Of a DNA stretch of 64,000 nt, positions 9,274 to 31,900 are shown one piece after another. This DNA comes from Mimachlamys varia (taxonomy: Eukaryota > Mollusca > Bivalvia > Pectinida > Pectinidae), in contig OX392532.1 of the NCBI GenBank assembly GCA_947623455.1, positions 31,408,792 to 31,472,791 of the forward strand, read 5' to 3'. A program made the translations under genes and the position numbers. The notes under the pieces were generated by a model, which was given only the letters and a program-made list of their open reading frames with translations, had not been told where the DNA came from and ran no database searches. How positions within the stretch are numbered: position 1 is the first letter of the stretch; each line of letters begins with the position of its first letter.

Positions 9274-12200
9274 TTACACTGGCATTTCTATGCCGAAAAC
9301 GACCTCTTCACAAACCTTTCTCCAATTGAGTTTAGACAATACATGTTGTAGAAGGGTTGCGTCCTGATTTGGGCTGTAGGTAACATATAGAAGAATGTTG
9401 GTGTTGCATCTTTCCAGACAACGAGACAACTGTGCATTAACGTGGTCATATACAGTCTTCTCATCACTGATATCCCCGAAGATGTCAACACAGACTAAGG
9501 TTCCGTATTCGCATCGATCGTGTGTACAAGCAGACATTGTGAGAAGCTGATTTTCTTCACACCGATCATTCGTGACATTCATTTTTGTTGCAACCATTTC
9601 AGAACACGAAAGTATGCTTTGTACATTCGTCAGCATCAACTCGTACATGACGTTATACAGGACGATTCTGTTTTCCGGAAACAAGGAAATCCTATCAGAT
9701 TTAGATAAAATTATCTTTTCTAAATACTCTGCATCGACTCGTTTCAACGATGTGGACATTTGACAGGGCGCATGTAAAGGCAAGAGGGACGTCTTAGTAG
9801 TTGTCAATTTCAATGCATTCTGCAAAATAAGAAATAGAAAAACAAATTGAATTTCAATAGCGGTAACCGATTTACCTCTATTTGCATATACCATAGTATA
9901 CGCTATGATATTAAATGCTATTTTAAATTTCAGTGTCTATTTTGGATTTAATTGTCCCTGAGGTAAGGATTGTCGTTAATGTAGTTTATCTAATACAGTT
10001 GTATTACCTTTAAGGATTCTATTGAAATAACGGCAAATTGATCACGGCTGTTTTAAATTTTTGGTTCGTTTAATGAATGATGAAAATGGGTTTTTTTTTT
10101 TCTAATTAGGTAATACATGTATATAAACATCCCTTTTCGAAGTGTTCCTTTTTTAATATCGACGGTTTGATTATCATGGGTGCATTAATTTCGGTACTGT
10201 ACACCAACTTAATTTCGCATCGACTTAGTTTAGCGTTTTCAAATGAGACGACTTGTCTGCGGCGATTTAATTTCGCGATAAATACGGTCATAAAACCCTA
10301 GGTACAGTACAGTACAGTACTCTTACAGTTGCCATACTTCTGATTTAAACCATTTTTAAAACCAAATTTTCGCGAATTTTAATCAAACGCGAAATACGCA
10401 AAAATTAATCGCACGCCTAAATTTGTTGGTTTACAGTAACCATTCTATCAGCATTCATTATGGTGTTGAAGTTTATTGATATTTCGGATGAGTTTAACGG
10501 CATACAAAAATAGGGAATTGTAAAAACACCCTTTCAGGTTTTAATAAAAAAATATCTTGTCTTGAAAAAGGCCCAATTGTAGAAAACATATTTTTATTTC
10601 AATAAATGTCCTTAAAGTGAAACGTAAGGTTGGGAAAAGAAAATCCATAGGTACATGAGAATTAAAAAAGGACTATACTCATATCAGATATAATGTTGCC
10701 CCAATGAAAACGCACATTCTAAGAATTCGTGAACAGTTTTGGTGTTTCTTTTTCTCGATTTCAAACAATGTTTCCAGATGTTCTGGCACGTTGTTATATT
10801 TTAATTATTTAAACCGATTCATTTGGAGTAATTACTTTGGTAACATTTAATGATAGTAATAAAATTGTGAGAAATATTTAAGTTAGAAAGAAAACTTGTT
10901 ATTATACTTTTTGTAAATGTGACGTCTAATAGTACACATCATCATATGTCATTTCGAACAGAAGAGTGTTATTGACATGTTTGAAATTCAAAAGATAGTT
11001 TTTGACGCTTACCCGTTTGAAGATCAATTTTGCTGACCTTTGAAGTAGTTTCTCACAGCGTTGTTGAAAATATGTTATAAAAACAAAATTTGTGTCTTTC
11101 TTTTGCGAAAGACTCATCATGCAGAACTTTCTCATCCGTGTGAATATCCCCTGACCTTCGTACTCTTTTCGAACACGTACTGATTGTATGAGAATACTTT
11201 TACCATCGTCGATGACCGCTGCGAACATGAAACTCACCTAAAATGAAATATTTCAAAGGCGTCATTGACCATAGTAATTACGTTTTAATTGCTTGATGAC
11301 AAATATACCTGAATAAATAAGCATAACAGTGATGGAATGAGAACACACAAGAAGGCAATATTTTATACATATGTGTGTTGGTTAACAGCTGAATAAGGTC
11401 TTCGCGATTGCCTCTGCACTTTTCCACGGTTCTATTTGTCCCTGTGGAGATTTCCAATACAACAATATTTAACAAGGCTATCAACTCCATTGTCATTCAA
11501 TTAAAGCGGTGAAGACTGAATGCAATTGACGAGTTGCAGGATTCTTATCTCCTTCGCTCTTACCTACTACAACCCAGCATTGCTTGGGAAGCAAGAAGAT
11601 CACCAGATGTGTTCCTCTAAACATCTTTTAAACATTACTCAATCACTATATTGAAATTGCTACATGGATAGGCGTGTTCCATTGCCATGTATTGACCACA
11701 TCTAGGATGGCGCCATGCGTTTGTATTGCTTCTGGGATAGTAATATATTATGTTACAATAACCTTGAACGGGGCCGCAGTGGCCGAGTGGTTAAGGTGTT
11801 CCGACATTCTACCACTAGCCCTCAACCTCTGGGTTCGAGTTCGAATCCCACGTGGGTCAGTTGCCAGGTCCTGGCCGTAGGTCGGTGGGTTTTTTTCCAG
11901 GTACTCCGGCTTTCCTCCACCTCCAAAACTTGGCACGGCCTTAAATTACCTTGTCTGTTAACAGGACTTTAAACAAAATAAACCAAACCAAACACAATAA
12001 CCTTGTGTTCTAGCCTACAAAACACAGTATTTCGTAATTTTGTTTTAGATGGAGGAGGCATGTTAATGATATGTAATCGCCTTGCACATAAGACTTGGAT
12101 TTCCGAAAGCCCCCGAAAAACTATTAATTAATAAATAAGCTTTTTAAAAGTATGGTCTACATATGTACCACTCTTACAATTGTTTTTAATTTATTCTTGT

Positions 12201-12740
12201 TAGAGCTTACACAATTGGACTACCATGTGACGCCGCTACAGAAATGTTTCGAAATGACGAAATACGTACCGATGACAAAAGCTTATATACATGTATATAA
12301 TCAATACAACGATGTTCTCAACATATAGTTCATTAAACGATATTATGTCTCCAATACAATAACCATCCAAACAATTATACAACTGAAAGATGGCGTGTCA
12401 CACACATTCTGCTCCTTTTTAATTCAGTATTAGGATATAGTATGCCAACAAAAGTAAGTAAACTGTACCTCATAGCTGTTTCGTTCTTCTAGGACTCATC
12501 AGTGATGCTAGAGGCCGAAAGAATGTAATCGAAATTTTCTAAACTAATGTAGAAGCAGAAGGGCCAGGTAGTAAAACTCACCATCAAATTGTCGATAAAG
12601 CCAGCAAATCCAGTGTTGTTTTCCAGAAGCTTATGATATCGGCTTGGAATATAGTCCGAGCCATCATATAAGTGTTTGCGTATAGATACGACGTCATCAT
12701 AATCATTAGCAGTTGTCTTTCTGAAGTATAAATCCGCCAT
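9274..12740 (-). CDS. Histidine N-acetyltransferase (NAT16)-like GNAT protein
   Basis: Three exons: 12582-12740, 10938-11237 and 9274-9819, all joined in phase 0, giving 334 aa. Donors are GTGAGT and a weaker GTGTAC; acceptors are TTTTAG and TTGCAG. Exon 1 reads DGSDYIPSRYHKLLE, the block conserved at the start of NAT16 proteins. Exon 2 has the acetyl-CoA loop RVRKEYEGQGIF (residues ~74-85), the R-x-x-x-G-x-G pattern of GNAT motif A. Exon 3 matches the NAT16-specific C-terminal domain, which is outside the GNAT fold. The family acetylates the alpha-amino group of histidine or related substrates; the substrate here is inferred only. An in-frame TAA directly precedes the ATG at 12740, fixing the start. 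The N-terminal extension of human NAT16 is absent. Intron 1 holds a SINE, intron 2 a MITE. The exon 2 donor is the least certain join. Confidence 0.82.
10196..10437. mobile_element. MITE with ACTGTAAACCAACTT-type ends, copy 1
   Basis: The left end ACTGTACACCAACTTAAT and right end TTGTTGGTTTACAGT are inverted repeats. The interior holds TTTCGCG-like motifs. Related copies with the same ends lie at 22489-22722 and 54285-54463. It lies in intron 2 of the NAT16-like gene and is non-coding. Confidence 0.7.
11767..11993 (+). mobile_element. tRNA-derived SINE (V-SINE/RUDI-like) with target duplication
   Basis: The head contains box A (TGGCCGAGTGGTTAAGG) and box B (GAGTTCGAATCCC) of a class II tRNA. 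The body contains GGTACTCCGGCTTTCCTCC and the tail is ATAAACCAAACCAAAC. A perfect 12-bp target duplication, ACAATAACCTTG, flanks it at 11755-11766 and 11994-12005. It lies in intron 1 of the NAT16-like gene. Related copies are at 24041, 34976 and 53598. Assignment to the molluscan V-SINE group is from memory and tentative. Confidence 0.9.
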
Positions 12741-14034
12741 TTATCCAGCTTAATGCCAGTACTTCAACGATGTATAGTCTATGTTTGTAAAATATATCCT
12801 TTTACCTAAAGACTATCAAACTGTTCTTTTATTTCAATTGGACATACATATTTTAATATGCGATACAATCGCAACTAAATATCGTTTACCACAAAACATG
12901 CTTTCTAACCGAACGTCTTGCCAATAATAGTACGGCGCATCATATGCCGCTTAACTTAGTAAAACCTAGTGACAAATAGACTGATTGTATTGATTAAATG
13001 TTAGAATTACTTTTGCATGCCTTATTGTACGTTTTGTGTTATAACGATGTACATTATGCAATAGTTTTATAGGCATGTATGACAGGAGATGGGCGTTCGT
13101 TAGGTCGTATGGTAAGAGTGGCTGAGCTGGCAGCTTTACAAGATTGTAATAGTTCCAAATAAGATACTTAAATAAACTAATTTGAATTGAATGAAATATG
13201 ACAACCAAAGCAGGATGTGTCATTTCCCTCACTCTTTGGGTGAGCTGAAGTAATAAAGCGACCTGTCCGCATACCGTGTGGTTACAACTAGACTACTGTC
13301 CCTACGCAGACAATCGAGAAGTTCCGGACAGGAAGACATTTTGTTAAAATATCGTTCCTCGATAAGTTATCATATATAGAAACGAGATTCTAATATATGA
13401 TATACCTTATATAGCTTTATGAGATGCCATATATATCATATAAGATATCGTGCTTAGAGAATAAAAATCTAAATTTAAGTAAACATATTATTCCATTTTT
13501 TTCTTCTCATAACCAAATAGGCCGAGATGTTGTAAAATTGAGTAAAATAATCTGGATTGATCAGTTTACTAGTGCGACATTTGTTGCTAATAAGCCCATA
13601 TTGATATAATTTCCTAGGGATATGCAGGAGAGTAGAAAACTAACTTCGGTTTTTACTCGAGGCTGGTGTGGATTTAGTTTAAATACATCTCGATATTTCA
13701 GTATTGAGTAGAGTTTAGTTGAGTTATAATTGCAACTATGTCCCTTAAAAAACGCTTAACCTGACAGGTTGCTATAAGCAATATTTCCATTGGATAATGC
13801 ATGTCGTGACGAACACATCCAGTCATTCGAGACATATTTTAGTTCCGAAAATTTACATATTTTGAGTACATTATGATAAATGAAAATGTTTGTATGCGCT
13901 TCCCTGTATACAACTATCATTTCTTAGTAGAAAGTAAAATCAATAAATTGAATTTTAATTAGTGTAACAGCTGTGTCTAGTATTAGGTGTTGGTGATGCA
14001 AATATAACATATATATGTGTTCGTAATGTTTCCT
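12741..14034. other. Upstream region of the NAT16-like gene, no other gene seen
   Basis: It presumably contains the promoter of the gene starting at 12740. I see no convincing TATA or initiator, no repeat with clear ends, and no coding frame with recognisable similarity. Confidence 0.4.
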
Positions 14035-14038
14035 TTAA

Positions 14039-14427
14039 AGGCCTTATACATGTAATATACGTAACTTTCGGCAAAACTTGAAGCGAAAATCAAGCCTAAC
14101 AACTTATTATATTTATATATTTAGTACAGATTAACTGTTTTCAGCAATATTCAAGATGAATTCTTACGCGGTTACCGGTACAGCAGCAGTTGAAACTCGG
14201 TATTTGTAAACACGCGTCCATTTTGAACTGTCTTCTACCTTCGGCTTCTTGTTGAAGTGGGCCACACCTGAATTATTTTCAATTCTTTGTACTTTTCCGT
14301 CAAAGCTTTCTTATTAGTTCAGAAATATTTTTTTAGACTTATTTCTGCATGGTTATCAGCTGGATAATAATAATAAATAATTTTAAAGAATCCCGAAAAA
14401 TTTCTTGAAGTTACGTATATTGGGCCT
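14039..14427 (+). mobile_element. piggyBac-like MITE, copy 1 (TTAA target)
   Basis: TTAA duplications lie at 14035-14038 and 14428-14431. The ends are AGGCC-TATAC-GTAACTT and its complement AGTTACGTATATTGGGCCT. The interior includes CGCGGTTACCGGTACAGCAG. Further copies lie at 19199-19494 (inverted) and 40742-41052. A TTAA target and short TIRs are hallmarks of the piggyBac superfamily. No transposase is present. Confidence 0.85.
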
Positions 14428-14710
14428 TTAAAACTTAAAACACATTTTAAAATTGGTACCTAGAATTGTAACGAATAAATAAAAAAGCAGTTGCAGTGTG
14501 CTGTTCATGAAGTATCAAGCGGAATCCGTTATTTTGCAACGTTTAATACGTAATGTTGAAATTCTCTCATGCCTTATTTTCTTCCAAAAAATTCATGCAC
14601 GATATTTCAGTGTATATATTCAATAGCCCAGTCATTCAGGGTCATTTTTCTTCAAAAAATCGAATTGAAAACAGCAATTGTACGTGATGTATTAAATATA
14701 CAATATGTTC

Positions 14711-14733
14711 ATCATCATCATCATCATCATCAT
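14711..14733. repeat. (CAT)n microsatellite
   Basis: An uninterrupted CAT/ATC run of about 23 bases in gene-free DNA. Confidence 0.9.
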
Positions 14734-15426
14734 GTGATGTATTAAAAATACAACATATTTATCATATGATATGGTAATTTAAGCATATATATTACTGCTG
14801 TTATGTCATTGGCGAGTTTTTAAGTTTTGGTTACAGATTTGTAAGATATATTGCATAACATATTACAACTTTGATTTATTACGGCGATCAAAAAGGGTTG
14901 CTATTGGCGCCTCTTCAATATGCCTAAGACATTAACATCGTTTTGGTAGTTATTGATATAAATTCAGCTGTTCCATAACAATGCAGCTTGGGTTTAAAAC
15001 GACAAAATCAAATAAATTTCACTATTTATGCTCTAGTTTAGCATATCTGACGAGTCCTAGAATGACGAAACAGCTGTACGGTGCAGTTTATTTCATGATT
15101 TTGCTCGGCTGTATCGTATTCTATATTATAAATTCTCGTGTGACTTTTATAAAATCCTTTGATTTTAAGGACACTGGAATTATTTTAATAAGTGGCAGTA
15201 TACATTTAAAATATTGGGTCCTTAACCAAAGGATATATGTGATCTTGACATTGTTAGCAGAACCCTTCCTCCCACCACACCAACGCATGTGTACTCAGAC
15301 TGATGTGTTCTTGCTGTGCCCAATTTTTTTAATTTTTTTTTTTTTTGGCTGATTTGTTTTTGTTTTCATAAGAGGCTGAATTTGCCGAGGGGCTTATCAT
15401 GACGGGTAACAAAAACCTTGCCAAAT

Positions 15427-15800
15427 CTTTCAATTTCACTTTCAGATATATCGACAATGTGTAGTCTATAAACAACAAGAAGTTTGCTGACCTTGTCAGT
15501 GGTATATACCCTACTGAACTTTAGATTAAAAACACAACAGACTCTCCTACATTAGCTTCTTATCTCAATCTTTACTTAAACTATGACCAACATGAGCAGC
15601 TTGAATATCGAGATTTTCTTGGTGGATGTCAGCTGCTGACGAACAAACTTACAACGCAGGGATTCGGGAAATCAAGTTGATGAAGACTATGGGCAAGTTT
15701 TATGACTGCCATCTGTGTCTCTTCGAGAAATATTCTGTATCTTATTCTGTGTGATATGAAGATGGGCGCTTTTGGGTATGCTTATTAGTGTGCCTACATG
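15427..15800 (+). pseudogene. Reverse-transcriptase relic 1
   Basis: Translation reads SFNFTFRYIDNV, then INNKKFADLVSGIYP, then NTTDSPTLASYLNLYL, with in-frame stops after DNV and PTEL. RYIDNV corresponds to the YIDD catalytic box of a reverse transcriptase. The segment after it is a downstream region seen in bivalve retroelement proteins. After an internal deletion it continues as YRDFLGGCQLLTNKLTTQGF, the same protein segment found in relic 2 at 16556. The element family is not certain. Confidence 0.65.
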
Positions 15801-16555
15801 TTGTGATTGCCGATGATGACTCGGTTCTCATTTTGAGAACTTGATGTTTACTTGGATGTGCCAAGGATTTACATGGTGGGTGTCTTCGATGAGGCAGAAG
15901 ACGCTTACTCTTTGTTTATAGTTTGCCTCCGTGCTTTCTGATGAGCTTAAGTTTAATATTTTCCCTTAACTGCCTAAGAATTGATGCATAGTATTGCAAT
16001 TGAGTTTTGTTCCCTTACGCATATAATCTACCATCAGCATCCCAGAAAACAGAGGTCATTACATATACCTTTCTAGCTGATGGAACAGTCTTTGCCATCT
16101 TTGACATTTATTTAAATTGTTGTTTGGCATCTGGGGTGAAATGATAGACCCACGTTTCATCCAGTTACAAACCGCTGTAGAAAGTAAGCAGAATCTTCCT
16201 CTAAACAGTTCTGATTAACACGCGACAGAGTCCGCCTGTTGTGCTTCTGATCAACTACCAGCTAAGTATATGGTACTCAACGGGCTGACAATTTTCTCGT
16301 TGTAAGATCTATTGTAAGAATAAATTCTACTTTTCCCTTCGAAATCCTAACTGTACTAGCTATATATATCTCAAACTCGCCAGTCAGCCATAACAATATC
16401 ATGGACTCTATTGGTCATTTTTTTGGGTTGCAACGGTGACAGTGGCTCTGCATGACATACTTAAATTCCGCCACCCGCTTAGCTTTTTACTGAAGGATAT
16501 AAAAGGACATCATTCCCTAGTGTTGCTAACATATCCATATGCATACCCTGAGGTA

Positions 16556-16915
16556 CTAGACCTTTCTTGTGCAAAATTGTACCACTGCTCTAAGCTATAC
16601 GATAAACGTGACGATTGCAATTTTCCGATTGTGAACTTTCCATTTCTTGACAGTAACAGCCCTGCTTCTCCAACTTATAGTGATAACATGTCACATTTGA
16701 TTCATTATTCTAGTGTTTGCTCTAAATATCGTGATTTTCTTGATCAATGTCGACTGTTGACAAACAAACCAACGACACGGGGATTCGAGAGAGGCAGGTT
16801 GATCAGAACTATAGGCAAGTTTTATGGTTGCCATCTTTGTCTCATTGAGAACTATTCTGTATCTTTAAGTGATATGAAGATGGACGTTTTTGAGTATGCT
16901 CATTATTATGCTTGA
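16556..16915 (+). pseudogene. Reverse-transcriptase C-terminal relic 2
   Basis: An open frame reads SKLYDKRDDCNFPIVNFPFL, then SVCSKYRDFLDQCRLLTNK and GKFYGCHLCLIENYSVS. The KLYDKRDDFNFPIVNFP block followed by YRDFLDR-LLT is a signature of the retroelement RT C-terminal region that is common in molluscs. No catalytic RT motifs are upstream in this copy. It is in direct orientation with relic 1, about 0.7 kb away. The two may be independent insertions or one element split by rearrangement. Confidence 0.65.
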
Positions 16916-16918
16916 GGA

Positions 16919-17410
16919 TGAAGGAGGAAAGCAGCTGTTTTACAAACCAACAGCCAGTATCTGGCAACTGCCCTACGTAGGCTTTTCAACTTACAACTTA
17001 GCGGTGAAGGGCCAGTGGTCAGACACATTAACAACTACACCACCACAGCCCCATGGAAGATTTATTTCAAAGCCTACACTTTATATAAAACCTCATTATA
17101 AGATTCAACAGAAATGGGTTTTAACTAGCACTGGCATCAAAAACTGTAAGTTTTTGATTTATCAGTAAAAATCAAAATGCATATCCAATGACAAAAAAGG
17201 AACCATACCAGCAGTTCGTAGTCTCTTTGTGGCATGTAAGCTGCAAAGTATTTTTAATTTTCTGATATTTCTGAAAATATGGTGGTTTGAATATAGGTGA
17301 CTTAATTCATTTGTGAACTAAATCTTACTTTGAACTTTGTGGTATTTTTCAATTTCCTGCATATCTGACTTATGAATTAATCAACAACACAATGTGTTTA
17401 TCATCATTTG
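16919..17410. other. Downstream flank of DPH1 and of the RT relic
   Basis: No gene is recognised. The region lies between the RT relic and the end of the DPH1 transcript. Confidence 0.4.
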
Positions 17411-17416
17411 TTTATT
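17411..17416 (-). terminator. Polyadenylation signal AATAAA for DPH1
   Basis: On the minus strand AATAAA lies about 45 nt after the DPH1 stop codon (17461-17463), giving a short 3' UTR. Confidence 0.6.
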
Positions 17417-17460
17417 TATCTATCACATTTAAAGAGTACATCGGTCATTTCACACACAAG

Positions 17461-28883
<11,423 letters not shown>

Positions 28884-28973
28884 GTTGGAATAAGGGAAAT
28901 AACTCACCCCTTTGGAACTCTTTTTTCCGGAAAATAGAAAAAAAAGTTGTAGACGAAAACATGAAATTTTGAG
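28884..28973. promoter_or_regulatory. Bidirectional DPH1/ROGDI promoter with ETS palindrome
   Basis: Only 90 bp separate the DPH1 ATG (28883, minus) from the ROGDI ATG (28974, plus). The gap holds TTCCGGAA at 28925-28932, a symmetrical pair of ETS-family (GGAA) cores, and no TATA box. A three-codon upstream frame (ATG AAA TTT TGA, 28961-28972) ends one base before the ROGDI start. The DPH1 start context, CAACATGGCTGCGCC, resembles a YY1 site. Transcription start sites cannot be placed from sequence and may overlap. Confidence 0.75.
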
Positions 28974-31900
28974 ATGGAAGAAAATGCTGAAGAAATTGAG
29001 GTGTTGGTGAGTTGAAATTAATGAACGTCTACGTATCCTTCAGTAGTTTGAAACCATTTTCATATCATGTTTGATGGTAGGCGTATCCCGGTCTTATCAT
29101 AAACTCGAAACATTTATTTAATCATATGACACGACACGCACCTGCTGCTTATATTGACAAGTTGATATGTCACTAGTACTGTGTATTGTAAATCTATACA
29201 TCGTTCATGATCATATCGCGATTGTCATATTCCGGAAACCTTCATTCACTCATTAGGGGTCTCTCTTAAAAGCGTCTACAAGCGTCTACAAGCGTCTTCA
29301 AGCGTCCTCAGAAAATATCTTTTAAAATACTGAATTAAGTAAGCGACATCAGAAGATATGTTATTGATATTATCATAATACACCTCTATACCAAATTTTA
29401 CCTTGGTATTCGAAAAATTGACCGAGTTATGACGATTTTAATGTTTACGATCGGCGGGGTGGCACATGTGTGTATTACCTCCGCACAGTGCAAAAAGCGT
29501 CGCCAAACAATATCTTAAAAACCACCGAATAAAGTAAGCGACATCAGAAGATATGTTGTTGATATGATCATAATACACCTCTATACCAAATTTTAACTTG
29601 GTATTCGAAAAATTGACCGAGTTATGACGATTTTAATGTTTACGATCGGCGGCGTTGCATATGTGTTTGAATAGAACTCAAAGACGAAAAAAGCGTCTTC
29701 ATGCTATATCTCTAAAATAATTTGTTAAACTAAGCGACATCAGATGATATGTTGTTCGCATGACTATGATACATTTATTCAGTAATTTTTATGTCTGGAT
29801 TTGAAATAATGAGTGAGTAATAACAAATTCAATTTAATGATCGGTGGTGTGACACACGTGTGTATAGAACTCTTCACAGATCTTGAAGCGTCTTCAGATT
29901 TTATCTCGTAAATAAATCTATAAAGTAAGCGACATCAGATGATATGTTATTCACGTGAATATAATAAATCATTATGTAAAATTTCAGGCTGATATGTTTC
30001 TTAGTTACTGAGTTATCGTGGATTGGATTTAGGTGACCATAGTGTATCCATTGTAAATTTGTATGAAGCTAGCGCTAGCGTGACGGACGATATGTAGGAC
30101 TTCGTACATACATGTACGTAGGTGAACACAGCTAGATCTAGACCGGTATGTTGTAGAACTCTCTTAATTACTACCATGTTTGCAGATCCTTTGGACATGG
30201 TTCTACTAAGGATCAATTATATGTACACGTGGTGTTAAAAAAATAATTAAGTTCGTACCGACACTTGTTATTTAGGGCCTACGGTTATTCGATATAGTAA
30301 GATTTATACATATTTCTTATGTAACAACTGACAGTCTTTTGAATGTCGGTTAAATTAAATGAAATATCATACTTAAACAAAGTTCCTTTTGAAACAGATG
30401 AAACTTGAAATTTCATATAGGCTCAATCACGGACTTACATTAGTCTAAGTCCGTGGTACTGCCATCCCGGGAAAAATACAAATTTCGTTTGTGAGACCAC
30501 GGACTTAATCTAAGTCTGTGGTGAGACATATACGTCCCTGATTATATATAGAGACCAACATTATTTATAAGCATGGACAGTCTGAATGATATAAATTGAA
30601 ATTTGCTCTTTTTCTCTTTGCAGATGCTGAATTCAGAAGTGCCAACAATATAAAGAATAAAAAAAATAAATCAAATATGAATATTTCAATTGTTTAATTT
30701 CACAAATTGTACATATTGCTTTTCGTGTCCACATGTTATAAATACATTATGTATATACACTACAGTGTATTAGTATTTCATGATGGGCTTTTTGGACGAT
30801 ATAAAGTGAAACTTTTTTTTAATTGCAGATGTTGAATCCTGACGTGCCAACAATATAAAGAATAAAAAATACAAGTCAAATATGAATACTTTGATCAATT
30901 GTTTTATTTCACAAATTTTACATTTACCAGCAATAACTTTGTAAATACTTCTGTTGCTTGATTGAGGCTTATACAATCAGAAAGACAACAGCTGGAACTT
31001 ATTCAAATGCAAATATATATATTCATTTGAGACCCTTTCAATTTTTACTGACAGATGTCACAACTAATTTCTCTTACTGAATTCTTGCCCATATGTTTCA
31101 TAGATTAAAGTTTAATATAATCATGGACTAAGATAGCATCTAATAGATGTAATAAGTCCGTGATATAACCAAATATTAAATTAAGATGTTTTATTTTATA
31201 ATCTTACACTACGTCTCCCATAAAACATAACTCATTGATCTTTCACAACAGGTACATGTAGGTGATAAGTGTTTACATAGCAATTGATCTGGCCTTACGG
31301 TGCGTTCACCTGTGCGAAGCCCTACATATATATAGAGTATACCTGTACGTACACATATGTGCCAAGCCGTAAATATTTTGCGTCATAATCAAACATTAAA
31401 TTCATGTTACTCGGTCATTTTCGCACAAATCAAATTGAAACTTGAAATACAGTTGTATTAAAGTCAACATCATAACATATATCTTGAGGTCGCTTACTTT
31501 ATAAAAATGATTATAGATATATGGTCTGTAGACCCTTTTTGATATGTTGATTTCTATTCATATATAAATGTATGTTTCCCACGATGTCGGTCGTAAAAAT
31601 AAAATCGAAATAACTTGGTCAATATTTCGAATATTAAGTTGATATTTGGTGTAGAAGTGTATTATAGTCATACTAACAACATATCTTCTGATGTCGCTTA
31701 CTTTATTGAGTAGTTTTATAGGTATTGTCTGGCGACGCTTTATTTAAAACTCTGCAGTATGTTACACACGTGTGCCACGCAATCGATCATAAACATTAAA
31801 ATCGCCATAACTCGTTCAATTTTTCGAATTTCTGGTTGAAATTTTACACATAAGTGTATTATGATCATTGTAACAACATATCTTCTGATGTCGCTTACTT

